Positions 55,775 through 64,000 of a DNA stretch of 64,000 nucleotides are shown here, in pieces. Below the pieces are notes generated by a model. It was not told the DNA's origin. It saw nothing but the letters and a program-made list of their open reading frames with translations, and ran no database searches. Each line of letters begins with the position of its first letter. The stretch's first letter is position 1. This DNA is from Rhodopseudomonas palustris. Its GTDB lineage: Bacteria; Pseudomonadota; Alphaproteobacteria; Rhizobiales; Xanthobacteraceae. A program made the position numbers and the translations under genes. The stretch covers positions 806,001-870,000 of the forward strand of contig NZ_CP058907.1 in the NCBI RefSeq assembly GCF_013415845.1, read 5' to 3'.

Positions 55775-56629
55775 TCAAGGCGCGCTCGCGCCGGGCTCGA
55801 TTGCATTGGTGACGGTGCGGAAGATCTGATCCTTGATCTCGGTGGCGAGCGGACTCGGCAGAATCTCGGCCGGGCTGCTGCGCTTCTTGCAGCCTTCCGT
55901 CAGCCGCAGGATCCACACCTCGCCGTCGGTGTAATACAAATCGCCTTCGCCGTTGCGGCCGGCGATGGTCGGGCCGACGCCGGTGATCTGATATTTCGCG
56001 TCGACCATTGCGGCCGCTTCGAGGTCGGCGGCGAACTGGTCGCGCTCGGCATCGATGTCGGGTGCGATGTGATGCGTCACTGCGCCGGTGTAGTGGCTGA
56101 CGCCGACGCCGCGGTCGAAGGTGGCGCTGCCGAGCCAGACCGGGCGGCCTTCCTGGCCGCTGTCGAGCACTTTCCACAGCCGTACATGATTGCGCCGGTC
56201 GGCGCTGCGCCCGTCGGGTTTTTCGAATGCGAGATCCTCGCGGCGGTCGAGGTAGTACAGGCTAGACACCGGCGCGTCCGGATAGGGACGATCGAGCAGC
56301 ACGCTGCCGGCGATCGCGATTGAGGAGCGCAGCGTGATCGGATCGGCCGGATGCCAGTTCGCCGCCAGGATCGCGCAGACGATCTCGTGCTGATCGCCGA
56401 TCAGCCCAACATTGATCGGATCGCCGGGAATGCCCTGCGCGGTGCGGGTCACCATCGGCATGTCGGCGAGTTTGCTCTGGTGTTCGTAATGGGTCCAGAA
56501 CAGCGGCAGCGCCAGATAGGCGAGGATCGCGTAGCAGCCGATCAGCACCACCGAAAGCTGCCACGCCCGCCGCAGCCGGCGTTTGCGCGGCCGCTGCGGC
56601 CGCGAAGGATCATGTGCTGTGTGGTTCAC
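55775..56629 (-). CDS. LssY C-terminal-domain membrane-anchored protein
   Basis: A 284-residue protein with a basic N-terminus and one transmembrane segment (LSVVLIGCYAILAYLALPLFW, about 25-45). A soluble domain follows with PGDPINVGLIGDQHEIVCAILAANWHPADPITLRSS, SSLYYLDRREDLAFEKPDG and VSHYTGAVTHHIAPDIDAERD, the pattern of the LssY_C family. The function is unknown; the family is often linked to PAP2-type membrane enzymes. It begins 33 bases after the SNase-like gene. Confidence 0.82.
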   Translation of the reverse strand: MNHTAHDPSRPQRPRKRRLRRAWQLSVVLIGCYAILAYLALPLFWTHYEHQSKLADMPMVTRTAQGIPGDPINVGLIGDQHEIVCAILAANWHPADPITLRSSIAIAGSVLLDRPYPDAPVSSLYYLDRREDLAFEKPDGRSADRRNHVRLWKVLDSGQEGRPVWLGSATFDRGVGVSHYTGAVTHHIAPDIDAERDQFAADLEAAAMVDAKYQITGVGPTIAGRNGEGDLYYTDGEVWILRLTEGCKKRSSPAEILPSPLATEIKDQIFRTVTNAIEPGASAP

Positions 56630-56662
56630 GGTCCGCCCCTGCAGCCCCGCCTGTTGCGACGG

Positions 56663-57394
56663 CTAGCGCCGCGTCTCGCGGCAGCCGGCGGCCTCGGCTT
56701 CCTCGACCGAGCAGAACCAGCGGGTGCCCTTGCTGATCTTCATGCGGATCTGCGCGTACCAGCGGCTGGTCGGCTTGTGGTAGATGCACTCGCCGGATTT
56801 GTTGACGTTGCCCTTGATGGTGCAATCCGGCGACGGCGCGACCGGGCCGGAGGCCGACGCGAGTAGAATCCGCCGGGCATCCTTCGGCGGTTTGGTGGCG
56901 CCAAGAATTTGAGTCTTTGCACTGCGCACCCGCCAGTCCCACGGCGCGATGAACGAGCCCTGCCACAGCCCGAGCTTGGCCTCGCGTGCAGCTTTCTCTT
57001 CGCCCTCGTAGGCGTGGGAGTACTGCACGTAGGCCAGAGCCCAACCGTTCTTCACCATCCATTGTCCAAGGTCTTCGCCGTCGACCTCGCATTTGGCGAT
57101 CGAGCGGCCGGCCTTGTCGACGCGCAGGACGTGGCAGGTCCAGCTCTTGCCGGCGGTATGCTGAGCCAGCGCGTCACGGGCGGCGACGCCGCAGGTCCAG
57201 CGATCGCCCTTGGGGTTAAGACAAAGCTGATCCACCCCCGGAGCGTCGATGCCGGCGAGCCGGATGCGGGTCTTCCCGATCAGCGCATGGTCGCCGTCGC
57301 GGATCTTCGGCACGCCGCTGATGTCGGCGGCTTGGGCCGTCATCGGCAGCAGCAGGAGCAAAAGCGGCAGCAGCCATGTGTTCAGCTTGAGCAT
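56663..57394 (-). CDS. Exported staphylococcal-nuclease-like protein
   Basis: A 243-residue secreted protein with a signal peptide (MLKLNTWLLPLLLLLLPMTAQAAD, cleavage near 23). The SNase-like fold is visible from IRDGDHALIGKTRIRLAGIDAP to GLWQGSFIAPWDWR, with the catalytic-type Arg in TRIRLAGIDAP. Family arginines at the phosphate site are only partly recognisable. A C-terminal extension (about 170-243) carries six cysteines across the whole protein tail, including CTIKGNVNKSGECIYH, an excalibur-like region. It probably degrades nucleic acids or binds them outside the cytoplasm. Confidence 0.84.
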   Translation of the reverse strand: MLKLNTWLLPLLLLLLPMTAQAADISGVPKIRDGDHALIGKTRIRLAGIDAPGVDQLCLNPKGDRWTCGVAARDALAQHTAGKSWTCHVLRVDKAGRSIAKCEVDGEDLGQWMVKNGWALAYVQYSHAYEGEEKAAREAKLGLWQGSFIAPWDWRVRSAKTQILGATKPPKDARRILLASASGPVAPSPDCTIKGNVNKSGECIYHKPTSRWYAQIRMKISKGTRWFCSVEEAEAAGCRETRR

Positions 57395-57507
57395 GCGTCG
57401 ACCTTCCCGGCAGGCACCCGTGCCGCAAACAGGTTCGCCGATTGTGCTGAATCTTGGGCGGCCGGGCCAGAGCCTCGGCAGCACCTTGCTTCAACTTCGC
57501 GCGAAGA

Positions 57508-59247
57508 TCAGGCTTGCTGCACAGGCTGCAGCAGCGCCTTGCGCGCCAGCCCCAGCCCCATCAGCACGAATGCCGAGGTCACTTCCGGTCCGCCGACCAG
57601 AATGCGGGTCGGCGTCTTCATCTTGTTCCACTCATAGGCTTTGAACGGCGCGCGGCCGCCGCCTTCGCCGAGATGGCTAAGGATGCAATGCAGTGCCGGC
57701 GCGAAGTGCTGGCTGTCGCCGCCGAGATGGCCGAGCGCGATCAACGCCAGCGCGGCGTCGAACACGTTCATCTCCTTGGCGATCAGTTCGTCCTGCACGT
57801 AAGCCAGCACGCGCAGCCGGATCGCCTCGAACACGCCATCCGGATCGATCGCGCGCTTGGCGGTTTCATCGAGCGCCCGGAACGCCACGTAGCAGCGGCC
57901 GAAATAGGCGCAGTACAGTTCGGGCAGGTAGTACACGTGCGATTTCGAATCGGCGAACGCGCCGCTCGCTACCAGCCGGCGCTGGAAATCCACGATACGG
58001 CGCACCGTGTCCAGCCGCGCGGGCGTCTCGACGATCCGCCACCGCGCACAATTGCGGAAGCAGACTTCGAGCACGTCGAGATTGAGCGTCGGATCGAGGT
58101 CGTTGCCGAACGGGCGTTCGCCAGCCAGGCTGTCGATCCAGGTGACGATTCCGCCGTCGTAGTCGATGGTATCGTTGAGCGGTACCGTCACCATCGGGGC
58201 GTTGCCGCCTGCGCGGACCTGATAGGCACGATAAAGATCGATCAGCGGCTGATCGATAATCGGATCGGACGAGTTCGCCTGGGTGGCGGCCGAGATTGAA
58301 CAGGCGGTGGTGTCGCAATCCGGCACGTACACGCCGAAGCCGAGGTTCTGTTTGACCTTGGCGAAGAACCGCGAAAACCGCGAATGCGGCGGTGGGGCCA
58401 GTGCGGTGATCACGTCGAACGGTTCGCCCTCGGCCGTGCGGACTCGCTCGCGGCTGGTCTTCAGGCAGAATTCGGTCATGTCGGCGATCATCCGCCGCGC
58501 CGCGCGGGTGTCGTCGGGCGTACCGAGGCCGGAATCGATGAAACCGAGCAGCGCCTCGATGTAGAACGCATCGTAATAGGCCGACCGATGCCGGATCTGC
58601 ACCGGCGACCACATCGGCTCGGCGATCCCTCGCCAGCGCGGATTGATCACGCCTTCTGCCGGCGACCGTGCGATGAACACCCGCGCCAGATTGAACAGCA
58701 GCGTCGAGTTCTTGTAGCTGCGCGAATTCAGCCCGGTCAGTGCCGCGAGAAACGCACGGCCATCGAGATCCGCATCGCCGATCAGGTTGAACGACGCATA
58801 GGCCGGCAGGAAGCCGTTGCGGCTCCAGGATTGCAGCAAATGATCGCCGCAGGCGCGGATCGCGCTGTCGATATCGGCAAGCCGCGGCGTCTGCGCCGGC
58901 GCCACCCAGCTCGGCGGACGCGGGTGCTCCAGCCTGATGGTGTCGATCAGCTCGGCGATCGGTGCGCCGATCGCAGCCCAATCCGGCTCGGCGTCGTCGC
59001 GGGCGCTGATCAGCGCGTCGCGAACGGCGCGGAAACGCACCGGGTCGTGCAGCTCCGGCAGACCGGCTTTGCGCAGCAGCGGCCGCAGCGCCGGGTTGGC
59101 GAGCGAGGTCTTGTAGAATTTGGAGATGTGCGGATCGCCGTGCTTGTGGCCGAGGAATACCGGATCGCACAGGTCATACAGCGTCGGCGCTTGTTTCCGG
59201 GCGGTCAGCGCGCGGTACGCCGCGCCGGCCATCTTCAGCACATCCAT
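57508..59247 (-). CDS. Unrecognised 579-residue protein with a DxDTTA motif (terpene-cyclase-like?)
   Basis: I do not recognise the family with certainty. The protein is soluble, mainly helical and has no signal peptide. Near residues 312-318 is VPDCDTTA. DxD(D/T)TA is the protonation motif of class II terpene cyclases such as squalene-hopene cyclase (DxDDTA), and about 60 residues later GGIVTWI stands where those enzymes have a Gly-rich repeat. Clear QW repeats are missing. C-terminal helices YYLPELYCAYFGRCYVAF and FDAALALIALGHLGGDS fit an alpha-alpha toroid. A terpene-cyclase-fold enzyme is possible but unproven. Single gene; neighbours give no pathway. Confidence 0.65.
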   Translation of the reverse strand: MDVLKMAGAAYRALTARKQAPTLYDLCDPVFLGHKHGDPHISKFYKTSLANPALRPLLRKAGLPELHDPVRFRAVRDALISARDDAEPDWAAIGAPIAELIDTIRLEHPRPPSWVAPAQTPRLADIDSAIRACGDHLLQSWSRNGFLPAYASFNLIGDADLDGRAFLAALTGLNSRSYKNSTLLFNLARVFIARSPAEGVINPRWRGIAEPMWSPVQIRHRSAYYDAFYIEALLGFIDSGLGTPDDTRAARRMIADMTEFCLKTSRERVRTAEGEPFDVITALAPPPHSRFSRFFAKVKQNLGFGVYVPDCDTTACSISAATQANSSDPIIDQPLIDLYRAYQVRAGGNAPMVTVPLNDTIDYDGGIVTWIDSLAGERPFGNDLDPTLNLDVLEVCFRNCARWRIVETPARLDTVRRIVDFQRRLVASGAFADSKSHVYYLPELYCAYFGRCYVAFRALDETAKRAIDPDGVFEAIRLRVLAYVQDELIAKEMNVFDAALALIALGHLGGDSQHFAPALHCILSHLGEGGGRAPFKAYEWNKMKTPTRILVGGPEVTSAFVLMGLGLARKALLQPVQQA

Positions 59248-59701
59248 GATCGTCTTCCGCGCGCTCTGACACGTTCGAGCCGACGAGGAATCGCATGGAC
59301 GGACCGGGAATACAAACCCGCGGCCGTCGCCGGACTGGTTCTCGTCGGATGGCGGGAGGCGTAGGACAGATTGCTGCGCCTGCCCAAGATGATTTTTGTC
59401 GCAGCAAGATCAGCCAAGATTTCGCGGATGATCGCGAGGCTTTCCTCCCTGTCTGGACGGATCAGATCTCGTCGTGAGGTCGGTCGCGCAAGATCAGCGG
59501 AACGGAACATCCTCGCGGCTGTCCGGTTCGACGGTCCGGGTTCCTGCTGGCTTGCCTGAACGTCCTGGAGTGTTTAAGGGATTGTTATTGTGCAACGCCG
59601 CAAATTGAGCGCAATTCATACGCAAAAGACCCGCTCATCCCTGAACCTGAACGGCAGTGACGCGACGAAATGCCTGCGCGCGCCGATAAGGACGATTGAC
59701 G
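59248..59701. other. 454-bp divergent gap, no gene seen
   Basis: It lies between the divergent DxDTTA gene and the caspase-like gene. I see no repeat family, clear FixK box or tRNA. AAGGA at 59691 is the ribosome site for the caspase-like gene. Confidence 0.5.
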
Positions 59702-60568
59702 ATGAAGATCCGGCTGCATCGCTTTTCTCGGCGGACCCTCACCGCGGCAACTGCCTTGGTGGGCGTGGTGTCGCTGGCGATCGGCGCGCATGCGGCGCTG
59801 TACAAGCGCCCGGTCGATACGGCTCGGGTCGCCACGGCGGCGGCCATTGAGACGAAGACCACTTCGTCTCGGCTGGCGCTGGTCATCGGTAATGCCCACT
59901 ATCCTGATGCCGCATCGCCGCTGCTGCAGCCGATCAACGACGCCCGCTTGCTCAGCGCCTCGCTGCGCCATGAAGGCTATGACGTCGACATGATCGAGGA
60001 CGCCAGCCGCGACGAGATCCTTCGCGCGGTCGAGCGGATCAAGGCCCGCGCCGGCAAGGACGCGACCGTGATGCTGTTCTTCGGCGGCTACGGCATCCAG
60101 TCGGGGCGCGACAACTACATGATTCCGGTCGACGCCAAGATCTGGACCGAGGCCGACGTGCGCCGCAGCGGCGTCAGCGTCGAGCAGGTGCTGGCGGAGA
60201 TCAAGGCCGCCGGCGCTCACACCAATCTGGCGGTGCTCGACGCCTCGCGCCGTAATCCCTATGAGCGCCGATTCCGTGCTTATTCGCACGGGCTGGCGCC
60301 GATCGAGACGCCGGCCAATGCGCTGGTGCTGTCGTCGGCGACGCCGGGGCAGGTGGCGGACGACAATAACGGTCCTAACAGTATGGTGGTTGGTGAGCTG
60401 ATCGGTTCGCTGTCGTCGCCGGCAAGCGCGGAAGCCGCTTTTGCCAAGGCGCGGCAGGCGGTGATCAAGGCGACCAACGGCGCCCAGGTGCCGTCGATGA
60501 CCTCGTCGCTGGTTGCGGACGTGCCGCTGGTGCCGGTCGCCGATGCGACGCCCAACACCGGCGGCTGA
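59702..60568 (+). CDS. Caspase-fold (C14) protein lacking the catalytic dyad
   Basis: A 288-residue protein. An N-terminal hydrophobic segment (ALVGVVSLAIGAHAAL) suggests export or membrane anchoring. The body follows the bacterial metacaspase/C14 pattern: RLALVIGNAHYPD, then INDARLLSASLRHEGYDVDMIED, then MLFFGGYGIQSGRDNYMIPVDAK, then LAVLDASRRNPYE. In active members the third reads GHG and the fourth DAC; here they are GYG (His to Tyr) and DAS (Cys to Ser). Both catalytic residues are therefore lost. It is probably a pseudo-protease with a scaffold or sensor role. A TTG six bases earlier is the alternative start. Confidence 0.87.
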   Translation: MKIRLHRFSRRTLTAATALVGVVSLAIGAHAALYKRPVDTARVATAAAIETKTTSSRLALVIGNAHYPDAASPLLQPINDARLLSASLRHEGYDVDMIEDASRDEILRAVERIKARAGKDATVMLFFGGYGIQSGRDNYMIPVDAKIWTEADVRRSGVSVEQVLAEIKAAGAHTNLAVLDASRRNPYERRFRAYSHGLAPIETPANALVLSSATPGQVADDNNGPNSMVVGELIGSLSSPASAEAAFAKARQAVIKATNGAQVPSMTSSLVADVPLVPVADATPNTGG

Positions 60569-60602
60569 GCGTTCAGTCCGATTGTCTCTTTCTGAAAACG
60601 AA

Positions 60603-60633
60603 AAGGCCTGACGCGGTGTTCGCGTCAGGCCTT
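60603..60633. terminator. Bidirectional terminator between caspase-like and carbonic anhydrase genes
   Basis: AAGGCCTGACGCG-GTGTT-CGCGTCAGGCCTT is a perfect 13-bp stem. Read on minus the stem is followed by a T-rich tail (TTTTCGTTTTC). It lies between convergent 3' ends, so it probably serves both, more strongly the carbonic anhydrase side. Confidence 0.9.
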
Positions 60634-60658
60634 CGTTGCTGACAGCGTGTGGCGCCGG

Positions 60659-61417
60659 TTAGTTGGACTGCAGCACGAAGCGGCGGTTGTCCTTCTGCAC
60701 CGGGCGCGCGTTCATCGGATACAGCTTGGCGAACGCCGCAACGTCTTCGGCCGCGACGGTGATCGGATCGGTCAGCACCATCCAGTCGACGACCTCCGAG
60801 CATGGCGGCGTCGTCAGCGAACCTTCATAGCGGTAGTAGCCGAGCTTGGCGGGCAGCAGCGCGTTCGGATTGATCCCAGCATCGGCCTTCACGGCTGGGC
60901 CTTCGCTCTGCGGCATGGTCGCGACGATCTTGGCGAACGCCGCGTTGGCGGCGCCTTCCTGCATCAGCACGCCGACCACGCCGAGCGTGCCGGAATCCAT
61001 GCGGTGGACGAAGTGCACTTCCATCGGGAACGACTTGCCGTCGATCTGATGCTCGCTGGGGCGATGGAAATGGAATTGCACCAGCTTGAAGGTCGCGCCG
61101 CCGAGCTTGAGCGTCGAGCCTTCGGCCACGTTGAGCTGGATGGTATGGCCGTTGTTGATGATGGTATCGGCCGTGTCGGCCCACTGCACCTGCAGCGGAA
61201 ACAGATTGGCGCTGACGGTGGAGCGGATATCGACCGGCGATTGCTGCACCCCGATCGAGCAGATCTGGTTGGCGGGATCGATCTCGCCCCACTTGGCCGG
61301 GCCGCCTTCACCCTCGTAGCCCCAATGGTGGGCGCCTTCGGCGGCAGCGCCGGCGGTGGCGCAAAGCGGACATAGAGCGAGGCCAGCAAAGGCCTTCAGG
61401 ATATTGCGACGGTCCAT
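60659..61417 (-). CDS. Alpha-type carbonic anhydrase, Tat-exported
   Basis: A 252-residue alpha-carbonic anhydrase. The N-terminus (MDRRNILKAFAGLALCPLCATAGAAAE) is Tat-like. The three zinc ligands are in QFHFHRPSEH (two) and MEVHFVH (one), and the gatekeeper region YYRYEGSLTTPPCSEVV with the disulfide-type Cys is present. It interconverts CO2 and bicarbonate in the periplasm, which can feed CO2 fixation in photoautotrophic growth. The ATG at 61417 is chosen because the residues before it are not signal-like. Confidence 0.94.
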   Translation of the reverse strand: MDRRNILKAFAGLALCPLCATAGAAAEGAHHWGYEGEGGPAKWGEIDPANQICSIGVQQSPVDIRSTVSANLFPLQVQWADTADTIINNGHTIQLNVAEGSTLKLGGATFKLVQFHFHRPSEHQIDGKSFPMEVHFVHRMDSGTLGVVGVLMQEGAANAAFAKIVATMPQSEGPAVKADAGINPNALLPAKLGYYRYEGSLTTPPCSEVVDWMVLTDPITVAAEDVAAFAKLYPMNARPVQKDNRRFVLQSN

Positions 61418-61503
61418 CGACGTCTCCGGGGTTGATGCGCGGGAACTAGCATTGCCCGACGCCGGAGCAAAGGGAAGTGGGACGAATGAACGACGCTTTA
61501 CGA

Positions 61504-62136
61504 TTACTGACTGGCCCAGACGATTCGGCCGATCCATTCGATCTCTGACGGTGCCAGAGTCCGGTCGGGATGGCTGGGATTGAGAGAAGCAAGCTCGACC
61601 ACCTTGGCGGTGCGCCGCTTCAACTCCTTGACCATCACTTCACCTTTGGTGGTTTTGACCACCACGCGGTCGCCGCGATGCACGGTGGCGCTCGGCGATA
61701 CCACCACGATGTCGCCGCTGCGATATGCGGGCTTCATCGAATCGCCGGAGATCTCCAGCGCGTAGGCGTGCTCGTCGGTGATCGACGGGAGCCCGACTTC
61801 GTCCCAGCCCTTGCCGACCGGAAATCCGCCATCGTCGAAATACCCGCCGGAGCCGGCCTGAGCGAGGCCGAGCAGCGGGACCGACTGCACTACCCGCGGC
61901 CGATCGTGAATCAGTTGCACGAACGTATCGATCGCGGTGTTGGTGGCCTGCAGCGCCTTGGCGACTGATTCGGTCGAAGGCCAGCGCTCGCGGCCGTCAT
62001 TGGTGATCCGCTTCGACTTGTTGAAGGTGGTGGGGTCGAGGCCGGATTTCTTGGCGAGTCCTGACGGGGAGAGGCCGGCCCGTTCGGCCAGCCGGTCGAG
62101 CGCAGTCCAGATCTGATCATGCGTCAGCATTTGCAT
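61504..62136 (-). CDS. HTH and S24-peptidase repressor (LexA/CI-like)
   Basis: A 210-residue regulator. The N-terminal HTH (about 4-60) contains LAERAGLSPSGLAKKSGLDPTTF. The C-terminal S24 domain has the Ser nucleophile in EISGDSMKP (about 131) and the Lys in VVKTTKGEVMVKEL (about 165). Phage CI-type repressors self-cleave under RecA control; the AG-type cleavage site may be LAQAGS near residue 93. ATGs at 62136 and 62130 are both possible. A GCCTT-AATTG-AAGGC dyad upstream may be its own operator. It precedes the carbonic anhydrase gene on the same strand by 86 bases. Confidence 0.86.
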   Translation of the reverse strand: MQMLTHDQIWTALDRLAERAGLSPSGLAKKSGLDPTTFNKSKRITNDGRERWPSTESVAKALQATNTAIDTFVQLIHDRPRVVQSVPLLGLAQAGSGGYFDDGGFPVGKGWDEVGLPSITDEHAYALEISGDSMKPAYRSGDIVVVSPSATVHRGDRVVVKTTKGEVMVKELKRRTAKVVELASLNPSHPDRTLAPSEIEWIGRIVWASQ

Positions 62137-62201
62137 CGGAAGGCACCCCGGACGCGCCGTCGGACCCGGCGCGAGAAACGGACTTACGACTAGGAATTAT
62201 T

Positions 62202-62216
62202 GCCTTAATTGAAGGC
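62202..62216. promoter_or_regulatory. Candidate operator of the S24 repressor gene
   Basis: GCCTT-AATTG-AAGGC is a perfect 5-5-5 dyad in the only AT-rich patch of the 330-bp upstream gap, about 73 bases from the start codon. Autoregulation is inference. The rest of 62137-62466 shows no gene. Confidence 0.45.
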
Positions 62217-62466
62217 GTTATGCAATCCCGTCCGGCGACAAAACCGCAAGCTCTTGCGAAGCCTCAGGACGGCCGATACGTTTGCCCGAACAGGTCCGGG
62301 ATCGTCCGGGCGACCGAGGGTGTGCGGGTCCGCTATGCCGGATTCGGCTTTGCCCTTCCGACGTGCGCAACTTATTGTTTAGGCGGATGTTTCGGTTGCC
62401 CGGGGAGTTGCGGGCCCGATTGCCGCCCGACCCAACAACCAGCCGCAACGACGGGAATTCGCGCCC

Positions 62467-62811
62467 TTGCGCACGATTTACAAGATCTGTGACGCGGCGG
62501 CCTGGCGCGGCGCCGAACAGGCCGGCCGCTATGGCGGCAGCGCCGACGACGCCCGCGACGGCTTCATCCATTTCTCCACCGCGCCGCAGCTCGCCGGGAC
62601 GCTGGCCAAGCACTATGCCGGCCAGACTGGCCTCAAGCTGATTGCGGTCGACGCCGAGGCGCTTGGCGACCGGCTGCGCTGGGAGCCGTCGCGCGGCGGC
62701 GAACTGTTTCCGCATCTCTACGGCGAGCTTGCACTTTCGGCGGTGACCGGCGTGCAGGATCTCGTCGCGCGCCCCGACGGCAGCCACGTCGTGCCGGAGC
62801 TCGCGTCGTGA
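62467..62811 (+). CDS. DUF952 family protein
   Basis: A 114-residue soluble protein with the DUF952 pattern: IYKICDAAAWRGAEQAG, then GSADDARDGFIHFSTAPQLAGTLAKHYAGQ, then RLRWEPSRGGELFPHLYGEL. DUF952 is related to ADP-ribosyl-transfer/Tpt1-like folds, but its role is unknown. The start is TTG. The stop overlaps the pyrD start (GTGA), so the two are co-translated, as in many alphaproteobacteria. Confidence 0.88.
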   Translation: MRTIYKICDAAAWRGAEQAGRYGGSADDARDGFIHFSTAPQLAGTLAKHYAGQTGLKLIAVDAEALGDRLRWEPSRGGELFPHLYGELALSAVTGVQDLVARPDGSHVVPELAS

Positions 62812-63902
62812 TTCGCGCGTTCGATGCCGTCTCGCTGCCGCTGCTGCGCTGGCTCGATCCGGAGGATGCGCACCGGCTGGCGATCCAGGGCCTGAAGCTG
62901 TGGCCGCCGGTCAAGCCGCGCCCCGACGATTCCAAGCTCGCGGTGCGCGCGTTCGGACTCAATTTTTCCAATCCGGTCGGGATCGCCGCCGGCTTCGACA
63001 AGAACGCTGAAGCGCCCGATGCGCTGCTCCGGCTCGGCTTCGGTTTCGTCGAGGTCGGCACGGTGACGCCGAAGCCGCAGGCCGGCAATCCTCGGCCGCG
63101 GCTGTTCCGGCTCGAACGCGACGAAGCGGTGATCAACCGCATGGGCTTCAACAACGAGGGCGCCGAGGCGGTGCTGCGCCGGCTGGCGGCGCGCGCGCAA
63201 TATGGCGGTATCGTCGGCGTCAATGTCGGGGCCAACAAGGACAGCGACGATCGGGTGGCGGACTACGTCAAGCTGATCGAGACCTTCGCGCCGCTGGCGA
63301 GCTACTTCACCGTCAACGTCTCGTCGCCGAACACACCGGGCCTGCGCAATCTGCAGCAGGCGGCGGCGCTCGACGATCTGCTGGCGCGGGTGATCGATGC
63401 GCGCGAGCGGGTGCGGGCGGCGGCCGGCGATACGCCGGTGCTGCTCAAGATCGCGCCCGACCTGTCGCTCGGCGAACTCGACGATGTCGTGCATATCGCT
63501 CGGTCGCGCCGGGTCGACGGCATGATCGTCGCCAACACCACGCTGTCGCGCTCGCCGACGCTGCGCGAGCGGACGAAGATGAACGAGCAGGGCGGGCTGT
63601 CGGGCCGCCCCCTGTTCCGGCTGTCGACCCGGATGGTGGCGGAGACGTTTGTGCGCGCCGAGGGCGCGTTCCCGCTGATCGGCGTCGGCGGCATCGATTC
63701 CGGCGGTGCGGCGCTGACCAAGATCCGCGCCGGCGCCACGTTGGTCCAGTTGTATTCGGCGCTGGTCTATAAGGGACTCGGCTTGGTCGAGAGTATCAAG
63801 GCCGACCTCGCCTCGACGCTGCTCCGCACCGGCCGCGATTCGCTCGCCGAAATCGTCGGCGCCGACGCGCCGATGATCACTGCGGAAGAGTGGCCGGTCT
63901 GA
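62808..63902 (+). CDS. pyrD: Dihydroorotate dehydrogenase (quinone), class 2
   Basis: A 364-residue FMN enzyme of pyrimidine synthesis. NFSNPVGIAAGFDKNAEAP, GTVTPKPQ, the catalytic Ser in VNVSSPNTPGLRNLQ, NEQGGLSGRPL and GVGGIDSG are all present. The N-terminal amphipathic helix (LLRWLDPEDAHRLAIQGLK) marks the membrane-associated quinone-dependent class 2. It oxidises dihydroorotate to orotate. The start is GTG, overlapping the DUF952 stop. Confidence 0.97.
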   Translation: MIRAFDAVSLPLLRWLDPEDAHRLAIQGLKLWPPVKPRPDDSKLAVRAFGLNFSNPVGIAAGFDKNAEAPDALLRLGFGFVEVGTVTPKPQAGNPRPRLFRLERDEAVINRMGFNNEGAEAVLRRLAARAQYGGIVGVNVGANKDSDDRVADYVKLIETFAPLASYFTVNVSSPNTPGLRNLQQAAALDDLLARVIDARERVRAAAGDTPVLLKIAPDLSLGELDDVVHIARSRRVDGMIVANTTLSRSPTLRERTKMNEQGGLSGRPLFRLSTRMVAETFVRAEGAFPLIGVGGIDSGGAALTKIRAGATLVQLYSALVYKGLGLVESIKADLASTLLRTGRDSLAEIVGADAPMITAEEWPV

Positions 63903-63926
63903 GCGGCCCGTTATTCTCTCCACCGA

Positions 63927-64000
63927 CGTCATTCCGGGGCGCTCGCAAAGCGAGCGAACCCGGAATCCAGTAGTTACTTGGGCACATGAGATTCCGGGTT
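63927..64000. repeat. Start of an ATTCCGGG-type dispersed repeat, cut by the window edge
   Basis: CGTCATTCCGGGGCGCTCGC and GCGAGCGAACCCGGAATC form an inverted pair. A further AGATTCCGGGTT begins at the end of the window and suggests a second palindrome beyond it. It is a family different from the CATTGCGAG elements. Confidence 0.7.

Overview
The window is high-GC, densely coded DNA from a purple non-sulfur alphaproteobacterium, almost certainly Rhodopseudomonas palustris or a very close relative. The decisive evidence is a complete pioABC operon (decaheme cytochrome, outer-membrane barrel, Tat-exported HiPIP) for phototrophic Fe(II) oxidation, a system described in R. palustris TIE-1. FixK/FNR-type boxes, HWE-type signalling and assimilatory sulfate genes fit the same organism.

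Layout. 1-2.7 kb: end of an unidentified gene, then translationally coupled CoxD-like MoxR ATPase and CoxE-like VWA protein. 2.8-4.4 kb: acyl-CoA ligase. 4.5-9.1 kb: pioABC on the minus strand, with a perfect FixK box about 215 bp upstream of pioA. 9.9-17.9 kb: sulfate assimilation, with cysH-sbp-cysT-cysW-cysA on minus and cysD-cysNC on plus, diverging from a 300-bp AT-rich promoter region. 17.9-19.3 kb: PAS-HWE histidine kinase. 19.4-28.6 kb: a dipeptide-type ABC transporter operon (dppA-B-C-F, an AtzG-like small protein, an amidase, dppD) with a second, paralogous binding protein transcribed divergently. 28.9-33.5 kb: methyltransferase, TonB receptor with a four-EF-hand periplasmic protein, and a Crp/Fnr regulator. 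33.6-34.5 kb: PAS-GGDEF protein.

34.68-36.9 kb is the clearest foreign segment. It starts at tRNA-Arg(CCG), carries two tRNA-Arg fragments, has lower GC, and encodes two orphan proteins, one of them resembling OGG-fold (HhH-GPD) glycosylases. 36.9-47.8 kb: YccF protein, gamma-glutamyltransferase, two GGDEF-EAL proteins, acyl-CoA dehydrogenase, and a DUF6455-cytochrome c pair behind a FixK-type box. 47.9-57.4 kb: SDR, cytochrome P450, class III cyclase, HtpX, MFS transporter, class V aminotransferase, LssY-C protein and SNase-like protein. 57.5-64 kb: an unrecognised protein with a DxDTTA motif like that of class II terpene cyclases, a caspase-fold protein that has lost both catalytic residues, alpha-carbonic anhydrase, an S24/HTH repressor, a DUF952 protein and pyrD.

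Several families of dispersed palindromic repeats lie between genes. The best leads for new biology are the tRNA-flanked two-gene island, the DxDTTA protein, the pseudo-caspase, the TonB/EF-hand pair and the AtzG-amidase unit inside a peptide transporter operon. No function was confirmed by a database search; all calls rest on reading the sequence and recognising families.
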